Positions 52,012 to 61,001 of a stretch of DNA of 64,000 nt are shown piece after piece. The stretch's first letter is position 1, and each line of letters opens with the position of its first letter. Location of the stretch: assembly GCF_963676285.1 (NCBI RefSeq), contig NZ_OY781063.1, positions 372,001 through 436,000 of the forward strand, in the 5' to 3' direction. The notes under the pieces are model-generated. The model saw nothing but the letters and a program-made list of their open reading frames with translations, was not told the DNA's origin and did not search any database. Made by a program: the position numbers and the translations under genes. This stretch comes from an uncultured Sphaerochaeta sp. GTDB taxonomy: Bacteria > Spirochaetota > Spirochaetia > Sphaerochaetales > Sphaerochaetaceae.

Positions 52012-52541
52012 CAGCTATCGCAAAACGCTACAGTTCATTCCTGCTCGTTCTGGTACTGTTGGGGGTTGTCAGCCTATTCAATCAAGAGTTGGGAATAGGC
52101 GTATTCAATATTACCGTTATGCAGCTGAAGGAAATGTTGTTGGTCATTCCTCCAATCTTTGTACTGCTAGGTCTTCTTGATGTATGGGTGCCAAAACAGA
52201 CAATGGTAAAATTCATGGGAAAAGGGAGTGGATTGAAGGGAATACTGCTCTCCCTCTTCATTGGCTCTGCTGCAGCAGGCCCCCTGTATGGAGCTTTCCC
52301 TGTGGCAGCAGTGTTTATGAAAAAGGGAGTTACCTTCTCCAATGTCCTTATCTTTATCGGGGCATGGTCCACTACAAAGATCCCGATGATTCTTTTTGAA
52401 TTCTCTGCCTTGGGCGCACCGTTCGCACTCACCCGGTTGCTTATAGACATTCCAGGTATCATCATTATATCGTTCCTTCTCACTAGAATGATTGGCAAGG
52501 AAGAGATTGAGGCTATCTACGAGAGAGCAAGCAAGCAGTAA
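52008..52541 (+). CDS. YraQ/DUF318-type permease, second half-protein
   Basis: 177 residues with four or five spans, containing LFIGSAAAGPLYGAFPVAAVF, the counterpart of the first half's motif, and FIGAWSTTKIPMILFE. It overlaps the first half gene by ATGA and ends just before the convergent FNR-like regulator gene. The two chains probably assemble into one pseudo-symmetric transporter. Confidence 0.8.
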   Translation: MTAIAKRYSSFLLVLVLLGVVSLFNQELGIGVFNITVMQLKEMLLVIPPIFVLLGLLDVWVPKQTMVKFMGKGSGLKGILLSLFIGSAAAGPLYGAFPVAAVFMKKGVTFSNVLIFIGAWSTTKIPMILFEFSALGAPFALTRLLIDIPGIIIISFLLTRMIGKEEIEAIYERASKQ

Positions 52542-52548
52542 ATGTTAT

Positions 52549-53262
52549 CTAGTCAACGAGGTATGAGAGCTCAGTGAGTCTTTCAATATCTAGTATACGG
52601 ATCACCCGGTTGCCCACTGCTAGAATGATCCCTTCTTCCTCGAATTGTGTGAGTTTCCGGCTCAGCGTCTCCCGCGCGATCCCCAGATAATTGGCAAGGC
52701 CCTCCCTACTCAATGGGAGGGTTATTTCAAGGAAATTACCATTATAGTGACCATACGATTCCTTGAACTCCAGAAGGAGGCTGGCAATCCTCATATCGGC
52801 ATTGCGTCCCCCCATGCTCTGCATGGCACTCTCAAGCCGGCTCATCCGGTTTGCCATGGCCTCAATGATCTCGATGGCAACCTGACTGTGTTCAGCTAGG
52901 AGATTTGCGAAATTGGTCTTATTCAGGATACAAACCGTTGTTGGTTCCAGAGCTTCCACCGTGTAGGGAACCCGCTCCTCCGTAAAAAGGAATCTGGCAC
53001 CAAAATAGTCGTTGGCAGGAAAGATATAGAGGATTTGCTCTCTTCCGTCCGGTGTGATGCGATATGCCTTGGCACTCCCCTCCCTGATGACAGTAAAAGC
53101 AGAGGCCTTCTCCCCTTCCCGTACGATAATCTCTCCCTTCTTGTAGCGACGGTGTTCCATTTCACTGGTGAGCGCATGCACGGCATCACGTTGCAAAGAA
53201 GAGAAGAGTGGTACATTTCTCAGGCAGAGATCATTGCTACAACCATCACATACATTGGACAC
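52549..53262 (-). CDS. FNR/CRP-family regulator with four candidate iron-sulfur cysteines
   Basis: 237 residues. The N terminus has Cys5, Cys8 and Cys13 (CDGCSNDLC), and a fourth cysteine, Cys111, occurs at the place of the fourth FNR ligand, so an oxygen-sensitive [4Fe-4S] cluster is likely. The cyclic-nucleotide-binding fold (residues about 20-140) precedes a winged HTH with REGLANYLGIARETLSRKL. The recognition helix contains ETLSR, the E-x-x-S-R pattern of FNR that reads TTGAT-type half sites. It is divergent from pflB, and a palindromic site lies between them. Direct control of pflB and itself is inferred. Confidence 0.88.
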   Translation of the reverse strand: MSNVCDGCSNDLCLRNVPLFSSLQRDAVHALTSEMEHRRYKKGEIIVREGEKASAFTVIREGSAKAYRITPDGREQILYIFPANDYFGARFLFTEERVPYTVEALEPTTVCILNKTNFANLLAEHSQVAIEIIEAMANRMSRLESAMQSMGGRNADMRIASLLLEFKESYGHYNGNFLEITLPLSREGLANYLGIARETLSRKLTQFEEEGIILAVGNRVIRILDIERLTELSYLVD

Positions 53263-53294
53263 AGTATTTCTAACTCCTACTTTTTTACTTGGTT

Positions 53295-53310
53295 TGTGAT
53301 TTCAATCACA
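53295..53310. promoter_or_regulatory. FNR/CRP-type operator upstream of pflB
   Basis: TGTGATTTCAATCACA is a perfect 6+6 palindrome containing TGAT-N4-ATCA, fitting both CRP and FNR consensus families. It is centred at 53302.5. With a candidate -10 box TAAATC at 53332-53337, the transcription start would be near 53344, placing the site at about -41.5, the class II activator position. Confidence 0.75.
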
Positions 53311-53382
53311 GAACAAATATCGTCATCATGGTAAATCTAACGTATCTGAAGTATACGAAAACTTACAGAAAGGGGAAACACC

Positions 53383-55587
53383 ATGAGTGAAGATACATAT
53401 TACGAAATCAATACAAGAAAGTACATCACAGAGCACTACACCCCCTATGACGGGGACGAATCCTTCCTTGCAGGGCCCACTGAACGGACAGAGAAACTGT
53501 GGGGAGAACTCAAGGAACTACTCGAGATCGAGCGCCAGCGTGGAGGCATGTATGACATCGATGAACATACCATATCAACAATTGTCAGCCACAAGGATGG
53601 ATACATCAACCGAGATCTTGAGCAAATTGTCGGCTTGCAGACCGATGAACCACTCAAGCGTGCCATTATGCCATTTGGAGGTATCAGACTGGTACATACC
53701 GAGTTGAAAGCCTACGATCGCACCCTTCCAGAGTCCATTGATGAAGTGTTCAAGTATCGCAAGACACACAATGACGGAGTCTTTGACGTATACACAGAAC
53801 AGATGCGTAAGGTGCGTCACAGCGGTATCATCACAGGACTTCCCGATGCATATGGGCGGGGAAGGATCATCGGTGACTATCGAAGAGTTCCTCTCTATGG
53901 TATCGATTACCTGATCAAGGAAAAGCAGAGTGCCAAGGATAATTTCCACTTTGATGCAATGACTGAGGAGGTCATCCGCGACCGTGAGGAACTCAGCGAG
54001 CAAATCCGTAGCCTTCTTGAGCTCAAAGAAATGGCCGCCACCTATGGCTATGATATCTCAAAACCCGCAACCGATACAAAGGAAGCCATCCAGTGGTTGT
54101 ATTTTGCCTTCCTTGCAGCAACCAAGGAACAGAACGGAGCAGCCATGAGCCTGGGAAGAGTCTCCACCTTCCTTGATATCTATGCAGAGGAAGATCTGGG
54201 AAGTGGCCGTTTCAGTGAATCGGAAATCCAGGAATTGGTGGATCATTTCATCATGAAGCTCCGCATCATTCGATTCCTCAGGACCCCCTCCTATGATGAG
54301 CTGTTCAGTGGCGACCCCACCTGGGTGACTGAATCCATTGGAGGAGTAGGCCATGATGGGCGACACTTGGTAACAAAGATGAGCTACCGGTTCCTCCACA
54401 GCCTTACCAACCTTGGTCCTGCCCCAGAGCCGAATCTGACAGTACTCTGGAGTGACCGCCTTCCAGCGTCCTTCAAGAAGTTCTGCGCCCGTCTCTCTAT
54501 CGAGACCTCCTCGATTCAGTATGAGAACGACGACCTGATGAGGAAGGATTACGGTGACGACTATGGCATTGCCTGCTGTGTCTCAGCCATGGAATTAGGC
54601 AAGCAGATGCAATTCTTCGGTGCTCGGGTGAATCTGGCAAAGACCTTGCTCTACGCAATCAACGGAGGAAGGGATGAAAAGAGCGGAGAACAGATTGGAC
54701 CCAAATTGGCTCCAGTCGGCGATGATATTCTTGACTATGACACCGTATTGGACCGCTATGAGGCAATGAGCAGCTGGCTTGCAAAACTGTATATCGATAC
54801 CTTGAATGTCATCCACTACATGCATGACAAGTACAGCTATGAACGACTTGAAATGGCCCTGCATGATGTACAGGTAATGCGTACCATGGCAGGGGGAATC
54901 GCTGGATTGAGTGTCGTTGCCGACAGCCTCTCAGCCATCAAGTATGCAAAGGTAAGACCTATCAGGGATGAGCGGGGACTCGCTGTCGATTTTGAGATCG
55001 AAGGAGACTTCCCCACCTACGGAAACAATGACGAGCAGGTTGATGCAATTGCCAAGGATCTGGTAAGAGGTTTCATCACCAAGATGAGAAGACATACGAC
55101 CTACCGAAAGAGTATCCCCACCCTCTCCGTCCTTACCATCACCAGCAACGTGGTCTATGGGAAGAAGACAGGGAGCACCCCGGATGGGAGAAAGGCTGGC
55201 GAGCCATTCGCACCGGGTGCAAACCCGATGCATGGACGGGACAAGAAGGGTTGTGTTGCAAGTATGAAGAGTGTGGCAAAGCTCTCCTATGACGATGCGC
55301 AGGATGGAATCAGTTACACCTTCTCGATCATCCCACAGACCCTCGGAAAGGATAAGCAGATGCAGGTGGCAAATCTGGTCACGCTGCTTGATGGATATTT
55401 TATCGAGGAAGGACACCATATCAACGTGAATGTCATGGAGAAGGAGACATTGCTCGATGCCATGGACCACCCAGAGAAATATCCCCAGCTAACGATCAGG
55501 GTAAGTGGATATGCAGTGAACTTCATCAAGCTCACCCGTGAACAGCAGCTTGATGTCATCAACCGCACCTTCCACGGAAGCCTGTAA
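53383..55587 (+). CDS. pflB: Pyruvate formate-lyase
   Basis: 734 residues. It cleaves pyruvate with CoA to acetyl-CoA and formate by a glycyl-radical mechanism under anaerobic conditions. The catalytic cysteine pair is at [11 protein letters not shown] (Cys398/Cys399) and the radical glycine segment is RVSGYAVNF near residue 709. The N-terminal architecture ([19 protein letters not shown]) is that of PflB rather than of glycerol dehydratase-type relatives. It is co-transcribed with pflA, 10 bases downstream, and shares its upstream region with the FNR-like regulator. Confidence 0.96.
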   Translation: MSEDTYYEINTRKYITEHYTPYDGDESFLAGPTERTEKLWGELKELLEIERQRGGMYDIDEHTISTIVSHKDGYINRDLEQIVGLQTDEPLKRAIMPFGGIRLVHTELKAYDRTLPESIDEVFKYRKTHNDGVFDVYTEQMRKVRHSGIITGLPDAYGRGRIIGDYRRVPLYGIDYLIKEKQSAKDNFHFDAMTEEVIRDREELSEQIRSLLELKEMAATYGYDISKPATDTKEAIQWLYFAFLAATKEQNGAAMSLGRVSTFLDIYAEEDLGSGRFSESEIQELVDHFIMKLRIIRFLRTPSYDELFSGDPTWVTESIGGVGHDGRHLVTKMSYRFLHSLTNLGPAPEPNLTVLWSDRLPASFKKFCARLSIETSSIQYENDDLMRKDYGDDYGIACCVSAMELGKQMQFFGARVNLAKTLLYAINGGRDEKSGEQIGPKLAPVGDDILDYDTVLDRYEAMSSWLAKLYIDTLNVIHYMHDKYSYERLEMALHDVQVMRTMAGGIAGLSVVADSLSAIKYAKVRPIRDERGLAVDFEIEGDFPTYGNNDEQVDAIAKDLVRGFITKMRRHTTYRKSIPTLSVLTITSNVVYGKKTGSTPDGRKAGEPFAPGANPMHGRDKKGCVASMKSVAKLSYDDAQDGISYTFSIIPQTLGKDKQMQVANLVTLLDGYFIEEGHHINVNVMEKETLLDAMDHPEKYPQLTIRVSGYAVNFIKLTREQQLDVINRTFHGSL

Positions 55588-55597
55588 GGAGGTATGT

Positions 55598-56365
55598 ATG
55601 AGCGTACAGGGAAACATTCATAGTGTTGAGAGTTTTGGGACGTTGGACGGACCTGGGCTCAGGTATGTTGTCTTTCTGCAGGGATGCTCCCTGCGTTGTC
55701 GATACTGTCACAATCCAGACACGTGGAACATGAAAGGTGGCACTTCCCAAAGTGTTGATGAAGTGGTCCATGACATCCTCAGCTACAAGAACTTCATCAA
55801 GGATGGAGGGGTTACCATCAGTGGCGGAGAGCCACTGAGACAACCAGATTTTGCCCTGGAGCTCATAAGCCGCCTGAAGAGGGAGGGAATCCACACGGCG
55901 TTGGATACAGCAGGAAGCGTTCCCTTGGAAATCTCAAAACCGGTACTGGATGCAGTGGATATGATCTTGCTCGATATCAAGAGTCTTGATGATAAACTCT
56001 GCTTCAGCCTTACCGGCATGGGGAACGCCAATACCCTGGCAACACTTTCCTATCTACAGAAAATCAATAAGCGGGTCTGGCTACGTCATGTACTCGTCCC
56101 TTCCTGGACTCTGGAAGAGAAAAAGTTGGAAGCATTGGCTTCTTTCCTCACCTCCTTCAGCTGCATTGAACAGGTGGAGCTGCTTCCCTACCATCGCATG
56201 GGACAGTACAAATGGGAACAGTTGCATCTCACCTACTCACTCTCAGATGTACATGAACCCACCAAAGACGAACTGTCCATGGCACGTTCTATTTTTGAGA
56301 AGCAAGGTCTTCCCGTTCTGATGACATCTTACAAGGATGAAGATTCACAGACAAAGGTCGGCTAA
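55598..56365 (+). CDS. pflA: Pyruvate formate-lyase-activating enzyme
   Basis: 255 residues from MSVQGNIHSVESFGTLDGPG. The radical-SAM motif CSLRCRYC (CxxxCxxC) with VVFLQG before and ISGGEPLRQPDF after defines the activase. It installs the glycyl radical on PflB using SAM and a [4Fe-4S] cluster. AAGGAGG directly upstream decides the start; longer frames upstream overlap pflB and lack the family N terminus. Confidence 0.95.
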   Translation: MSVQGNIHSVESFGTLDGPGLRYVVFLQGCSLRCRYCHNPDTWNMKGGTSQSVDEVVHDILSYKNFIKDGGVTISGGEPLRQPDFALELISRLKREGIHTALDTAGSVPLEISKPVLDAVDMILLDIKSLDDKLCFSLTGMGNANTLATLSYLQKINKRVWLRHVLVPSWTLEEKKLEALASFLTSFSCIEQVELLPYHRMGQYKWEQLHLTYSLSDVHEPTKDELSMARSIFEKQGLPVLMTSYKDEDSQTKVG

Positions 56366-56400
56366 AAAACGGGAAGGCACCTCACAAGAAGCACCTCCCC
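56364..56400 (-). terminator. Terminator of the peroxidase-OhrR-lipocalin operon
   Basis: On the reverse strand GGGGAGGTGC pairs with GGTGCCTTCCC through several G-U pairs around about nine bases, then GTTTTTT follows. Confidence 0.6.
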
Positions 56401-56422
56401 AACGAAAACGAATTATCAACTA

Positions 56423-56968
56423 TCAACGCTCTTTCTGGGGAACCAGGAAGAGCTTTTCCATATCATAGCCTTGTGCTACGGCAATCGCCTTCATGGCATC
56501 GAGTGTAGCATCACTCACCTCTGGTGTACGTGAAAGGAACCACAAGAAATCACGATCATCACTACCAACAAGTGCCCACTGGTATTCCTCATCCAATCCA
56601 AAGACAAGATAATCAGAGGTGAAGAGGCCGAAGAATCTCACCTTCAAGCGACCAGGAAAATGCTCATCAGGTCTCCAAGCGATTGCCTTGACCGATGTTA
56701 CTTTTCCTTCCAGATCTCCCTTGATACCACTATTGATCACCTGGATCCTTCCATCATCCCTGAGGGAATAGTCGGCTTTTGCCCCAACCAGATTCTTTTC
56801 AAAACGGTGCTGATATCGAGCGATCTCATACCATGAACCGAGATAACGGTCGAGATCAAGGGAATTAACGGTATCTAAAGGAGGATACTTGCTTGTAGTG
56901 GCACAGGACGAAAGCATGAAAAGGGCCACCAGGATGCCACCGATGGAGAGCCAGCCTTTCCGTTTCAT
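56423..56968 (-). CDS. Outer-membrane-type lipocalin lipoprotein (Blc-like)
   Basis: 181 residues from MKRKGWLSIGGILVALF; lipobox LSSC with the lipid-bearing Cys near residue 22. The lipocalin signature LDRYLGSWYEIARYQHRFEK is present, and the C-terminal LVGSDDRDFLWFLSRTPEV completes the Blc pattern. Blc binds lysophospholipids or fatty acids and repairs membranes. It is the third gene of the gpx-ohrR-blc operon. A longer start at 56998 would overlap the MarR gene; the chosen ATG has a usable GAAGG site. Confidence 0.9.
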   Translation of the reverse strand: MKRKGWLSIGGILVALFMLSSCATTSKYPPLDTVNSLDLDRYLGSWYEIARYQHRFEKNLVGAKADYSLRDDGRIQVINSGIKGDLEGKVTSVKAIAWRPDEHFPGRLKVRFFGLFTSDYLVFGLDEEYQWALVGSDDRDFLWFLSRTPEVSDATLDAMKAIAVAQGYDMEKLFLVPQKER

Positions 56969-56972
56969 TACG

Positions 56973-57449
56973 CTACCTTCCTTGTTCCCGTTCATCACGG
57001 GATTCTTTCAACTGAGTGAGAGTCTCATCAAGCATCTCTTTCAGTGCCTGATATTTTCTTCCCTGTTCAGTCTTGTCGTTTGAGAGCAAGCAGGAGGCAA
57101 TATGCTCAGGGACAGAGATAGCTTTCTGCTCTAGTTCCCTTCCTTTGTCAGTAAGTTGGACCATCACGGTTCGCTCATCACTTGGCAGTCTATGTCTCTC
57201 GATCATACCTGAGCTCTCCAACCTCTTTAAAAGCGGACTCATTGTCCCTGTATCCAGGCTGAGTGCAGTACAGAGTTCACCTACTGTACCCTCTTCATGT
57301 TCCCAGAGGTAGAGCATGGTGATGTACTGTGCATAGGTCAGTCCAAGGTGATTGAGCAGTGGTCGGTAAGCGGCCATCAGTTCCCGTTCCAAGGCATAGA
57401 ATCGAAAACAGAGTTGGTTTGAAAGCAGCAATTGTGGATAAGCCATCAC
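56973..57449 (-). CDS. MarR-family regulator, OhrR-like
   Basis: 158 residues. The N terminus LLLSNQLCFRFYALERELMA carries a single Cys (Cys14) placed like the peroxide-reactive cysteine of OhrR, followed by LTYAQYITMLYLWEHEEG and the wHTH with LSLDTGTMSPLLKRLESSGMI. OhrR releases DNA when this Cys is oxidised by organic hydroperoxides. The gene overlaps the end of the glutathione peroxidase-type gene and lies in one operon with it, fitting that regulon. Confidence 0.88.
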   Translation of the reverse strand: MMAYPQLLLSNQLCFRFYALERELMAAYRPLLNHLGLTYAQYITMLYLWEHEEGTVGELCTALSLDTGTMSPLLKRLESSGMIERHRLPSDERTVMVQLTDKGRELEQKAISVPEHIASCLLSNDKTEQGRKYQALKEMLDETLTQLKESRDEREQGR

Positions 57450-57922
57450 AGCACCTCCTCAAGCTTCGGGATAATGGAAAGGGGAGAATCTTTTGGTGCG
57501 TAACGATGTACCGTTACCCCATCCTTCTCCACCAGGAATTTGGTAAAATTCCATTTAACCGTCCCGCCTAGAGCTCCTGGAGCTTGTTTTTTCAGCCAAG
57601 TAAAGAGTGGATGAGCTTCCTTGCCATTCACCTTCACCTTACTCATGAGTGGAAAGGTCACCCCATAGTTGATTGAGCAGAATTCCTTGATATCTGCATC
57701 ACTACCGGGTTCCTGATGTGCAAATTGGTCACAAGGAAATCCAATCACTACCAGTGACCGGTCCTTGTACTGCTGATGCAGTTTTTCGAGCTCCTCATAC
57801 TGAGGGGTAAAACCACACTTACTTGCGGTGTTCACAATCAAGAGGGTCTTCCCCTTCAGAGAGGAAAAGTCAAACTCACTCTGATCATTCTTCACGGCTT
57901 TGAAATCGTATACTGTAGCCAT
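57446..57922 (-). CDS. Glutathione/thioredoxin peroxidase family protein (BsaA-type)
   Basis: 158 residues. The active site is NTASKCGFTPQYEELEKL, with peroxidatic Cys (not Sec), then Gln/Trp in the FPCDQF and VKWNFTKF segments. Bacterial Cys-type GPx usually use thioredoxin. It reduces H2O2 and lipid hydroperoxides in the cytoplasm. It is first in the operon with ohrR and blc and has a good promoter. Confidence 0.92.
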   Translation of the reverse strand: MATVYDFKAVKNDQSEFDFSSLKGKTLLIVNTASKCGFTPQYEELEKLHQQYKDRSLVVIGFPCDQFAHQEPGSDADIKEFCSINYGVTFPLMSKVKVNGKEAHPLFTWLKKQAPGALGGTVKWNFTKFLVEKDGVTVHRYAPKDSPLSIIPKLEEVL

Positions 57923-57952
57923 AGGCTTGTTTCTCCTAATTAAGTTGGGTAC

Positions 57953-57981
57953 AATATAACAGAAGCCGATACAAATGTCAA
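57953..57981 (-). promoter_or_regulatory. Promoter of the peroxidase operon
   Basis: On the reverse strand TTGACA (57981-57976), 17 bases, TATATT (57958-57953). The -35 box overlaps the last codons of the aldo/keto reductase gene. I do not see a clean OhrR palindrome. Confidence 0.75.
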
Positions 57982-59003
57982 TTATTGCTCGACCTTGCCC
58001 AAAGGTTTATATTTCCTTCCTTTGCAAAGGAATCAATCCGCTTAAGTTCCTCATCACTGAAGTCCAGGTTTCTGAGGGTTGCGACATTTTCCTTTATCTG
58101 TTCAGGTGAACTTGCACCAATAAGCACACTGGTGATCTCTTTACGTCTCATACACCAGGCAAGCGCCATCTGTGCAAGGCTTTGTCCACGTTCCTGTGCG
58201 ATTGCATTAAGTGACCGGATATTCTCTAGGTTTTCCTTTGTCAGCATTTGTTGGCTAAGAGAACTACCCTTTCTCGCAGCCCTGCTGTCCTCAGGGATTT
58301 CTCCCAAGTACTTGTCTGTTAGCATGCCCTGTGCAAGTGGAGAGAAACAGATGGTCCCTACTCCCAACTCATCCAGCGTGGAAAGCAATGATTCTTCCAC
58401 CCAACGGTTCAGCATTGAATAGGACGGTTGATGGATCAAGAGCGGTACACCCATATCCTTCAGGATTGCATGTGCCTCTCTCGTCTTCTCTGCTGAATAG
58501 GAAGAGATTCCGACATACAGGCACTTGCCCATCTTATATGCGGAGGCAAGAGCTCCCATGGTCTCCTCAAGTGGAGTATCAGGATCGTAACGGTGACTAT
58601 AGAAGATATCAACATAGTCCAGTCCCATCCTCTTCAAGGAAGCATCAAGGCTGCTGAGAAGGTATTTCCTGCTCCCCCACTCGCCATAAGGGCCGGGCCA
58701 CATCAAATACCCTGCCTTGCTGGAAATGATAAGCTCGTCACGGTGAGAGCGAAAATCCTGGGCAAGCAGCTTGCCGAAGTTCAGCTCAGCAGACCCCGGA
58801 GGTGGCCCATAGTTATTTGCCAGGTCAAAGTGTGTGATGCCAAGATCAAATGCTGTATGGAGCATCTTTCTTGCATTGGAGAGGGACGTCTGGTCTCCGA
58901 AGTTATGCCAAAGCCCCAAAGAGATGGCCGGTAACTGTAAACCACTCTTTCCACAGCGGTTGTATTTCATGGAATCGTATCGTTCAGGTTTCGGTGTATA
59001 CAT
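57978..59003 (-). CDS. Aldo/keto reductase, YghZ/GPR-like
   Basis: 341 residues. Near-complete agreement with the E. coli YghZ (L-glyceraldehyde-3-phosphate reductase) pattern: KSGLQLPAISLGLWHNFGD, THFDLANNYGPPPGSAE, KAGYLMWPGPYGEWGSRKY, and DIFYSHRYDPDTPLEET. The catalytic Tyr (NNYGPP) and Lys (SSKAGY) are present, and the NADPH-binding C-terminal VLIGASSPEQ segment as well. It probably detoxifies aldehydes. AGGAGG is seen before the start. Confidence 0.9.
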   Translation of the reverse strand: MYTPKPERYDSMKYNRCGKSGLQLPAISLGLWHNFGDQTSLSNARKMLHTAFDLGITHFDLANNYGPPPGSAELNFGKLLAQDFRSHRDELIISSKAGYLMWPGPYGEWGSRKYLLSSLDASLKRMGLDYVDIFYSHRYDPDTPLEETMGALASAYKMGKCLYVGISSYSAEKTREAHAILKDMGVPLLIHQPSYSMLNRWVEESLLSTLDELGVGTICFSPLAQGMLTDKYLGEIPEDSRAARKGSSLSQQMLTKENLENIRSLNAIAQERGQSLAQMALAWCMRRKEITSVLIGASSPEQIKENVATLRNLDFSDEELKRIDSFAKEGNINLWARSSNN

Positions 59004-59119
59004 ACATTCCTCCTAACTTGCCTACCAGTATAACCGAAATGGCTGTAAATCTCCATTTCTTTTGACGGATGCACTTCCTTGGCCTACACTAATGGCAGAT
59101 GATCCCATAGGAGGCTTCT

Positions 59120-59881
59120 ATGAACAAACGGGCAAAAGGCTTGGCTTTTCTTGTTGCACTCACGTATCTCGCAATGATTACGGTAAATGCATTGGCAAAC
59201 ATCCTTCCCATCGGTGGCATGGGTACCGGAGAAATTTCTGACTCATACCCCAATCTGTTTGCACCTGCAGGAATCACCTTCTCCATCTGGGGTGTCATTT
59301 ACTTGCTGCTCGCCCTGCATACGTTCTACCAGTTCAAGGAAGGAGATGAGAGCATTCAAATCATTTTCTCGGTCTCAAGTGTGGTCAACATTGCATGGCT
59401 TTTCTCTTGGCACTATCAAATGATTGGACTCTCACTGCTCTTGATGCTGATACTGCTTGTCTGTCTGATCAGAATCAATGACTTGATCGACCATACAGCC
59501 ATGGATAGATACTCCTATTGGGCTCTCTCGGTTCCCTTCTCTGTATACCTTGGTTGGATTACCGTAGCAACCATTGCAAACGTCACTACCTTCCTTGTCT
59601 CCATCGGTTGGTCTGGTTGGGGCATAAGCGAGATGACATGGACAGCAATTGTTCTCGTGGTAGGCGTATTGATTGCGCTCTCCTGGGCGTTCCGCCGTCG
59701 TGATCCAGCTTACCTGCTTACCTTGGTCTGGGCATACACCGGAATCTTGATCAAGCACACATCCAGGGAAGGATTCAATGGTGAATATCCCTTGATCCTG
59801 ACAGTGACAGCAATTGCAATTGCTGCATTTGCCATCTCTTTCGGGGTATTTCTCCTTCGTAAGAAGCAACCTGCTGCATGA
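59120..59881 (+). CDS. TspO/MBR-related tryptophan-rich membrane protein
   Basis: 253 residues, about eight spans. PNLFAPAGITFSIWGVIYLLL is the start of the TspO/MBR-like fold seen in longer relatives. Tryptophans are frequent in the helices. True TspO proteins are about 160 residues, so this belongs to the extended group, often misnamed as lantibiotic transporter permease. The function is unknown. Its stop overlaps the start of the iron-sulfur membrane protein (ATGA), suggesting joint expression. Confidence 0.78.
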   Translation: MNKRAKGLAFLVALTYLAMITVNALANILPIGGMGTGEISDSYPNLFAPAGITFSIWGVIYLLLALHTFYQFKEGDESIQIIFSVSSVVNIAWLFSWHYQMIGLSLLLMLILLVCLIRINDLIDHTAMDRYSYWALSVPFSVYLGWITVATIANVTTFLVSIGWSGWGISEMTWTAIVLVVGVLIALSWAFRRRDPAYLLTLVWAYTGILIKHTSREGFNGEYPLILTVTAIAIAAFAISFGVFLLRKKQPAA

Positions 59882-60933
59882 AGCAATCCAAGGAACTCAG
59901 GGCTCTTCAGGTAGTGTTGGCCCTCTATATTCTGTTCTCTTTAGTACTCGCCTCACTAAACCAGGGGGGATCTCCCGAGATAGCGGCTCGGGTCGCTCCT
60001 TGGTGGCATTTCTATGAGAACCAGTTCAAGACATTTCTCATAGTAATATGCGGCTTTCTCACCTATCGTATTGCCAAACGAAAAGGAAGAGCGGGTATGA
60101 GGTTGAAAAATTTCTTCGGATTCACCCTTAGCGCCCTCATGATCCATATACTCCTGCCCTTGTTCACCGGCAATCCTGAACTCTATTTTTTTGCCATGCC
60201 CCTCCCATGGACAACCATACCATTGCAGGCAGGTATTCCCAGCTCTTCATTTGCCCAAAGCCATCAGGCAACCCTGGGGTTGGAGGGGATTGGTTGGGCA
60301 ATTACATTCTTTTGGGTCTACAGCATCCTAGTAGGAGTAACCACAGTCTTGTTCGGCAGACGTCTCCATTGTTCCCAGCTCTGTCTGTTCAACGGCTTCG
60401 CTGCAGAGGTATTTGACCCCGCGATTCCTCTCTTGACCAAGGTCCATCATCCACTCAGAAAGAAAACGCTCAAACACCTTCGATCCATCAGGATTGTGTA
60501 TCTCCTTATCGCTCTTTTCTTCACCGGCTTCTGGCTGGTTGTCCCCTCAATTGGTTTTTCCAGTAGCACCATGCAGACAGTAAGAGTGTTGGAACTCTTC
60601 TGGTATCTATTGGCAAACCTCATACTGGCGATGGCCTTCTGGGTTGTTTCTGTTGGACGCTTATATTGTCATCTCTGCCCATTAGGAACAGTGTTGTCAT
60701 TTCTTTCCCGACTTGGAAGAATGCGCATTGAATCAGGAAAAACACATTGTATTGGTTGTGGTGCATGTGACAAGGCATGCCCCCTTTCGATTTCCATCAA
60801 GGAACGGGCAATCCACGGTGAGCCGATTATCAGTGACCAATGCGTAGGCTGTGGACATTGCGTGGATGCTTGCCCTACTGCCACCCTTTCCTATACCACG
60901 GCATTTTTACATCTTGTCAGGAAAGAGCTTTAA
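59878..60933 (+). CDS. Membrane 4Fe-4S protein of the NapH/NosR-like type
   Basis: 351 residues with five or six spans. Membrane-proximal cysteines occur as HCSQLCLFNGF and CHLCPLGTVLSF, followed by a cytoplasmic 2[4Fe-4S] domain CIGCGACDKACP and CVGCGHCVDACP. This is the complete NapH/NosR-like polyferredoxin architecture. It probably moves electrons across or along the membrane to an unknown acceptor. It is a larger paralogue of the protein at 7421-7990. The ATG overlaps the TspO-like gene. Confidence 0.85.
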   Translation: MKQSKELRALQVVLALYILFSLVLASLNQGGSPEIAARVAPWWHFYENQFKTFLIVICGFLTYRIAKRKGRAGMRLKNFFGFTLSALMIHILLPLFTGNPELYFFAMPLPWTTIPLQAGIPSSSFAQSHQATLGLEGIGWAITFFWVYSILVGVTTVLFGRRLHCSQLCLFNGFAAEVFDPAIPLLTKVHHPLRKKTLKHLRSIRIVYLLIALFFTGFWLVVPSIGFSSSTMQTVRVLELFWYLLANLILAMAFWVVSVGRLYCHLCPLGTVLSFLSRLGRMRIESGKTHCIGCGACDKACPLSISIKERAIHGEPIISDQCVGCGHCVDACPTATLSYTTAFLHLVRKEL

Positions 60934-61001
60934 CCGAAGAGAAGTTTCATTGACTCATTTCTTTACAAATTGTAATTTTATGACATAAACAAGGAGTGAC
61001 A

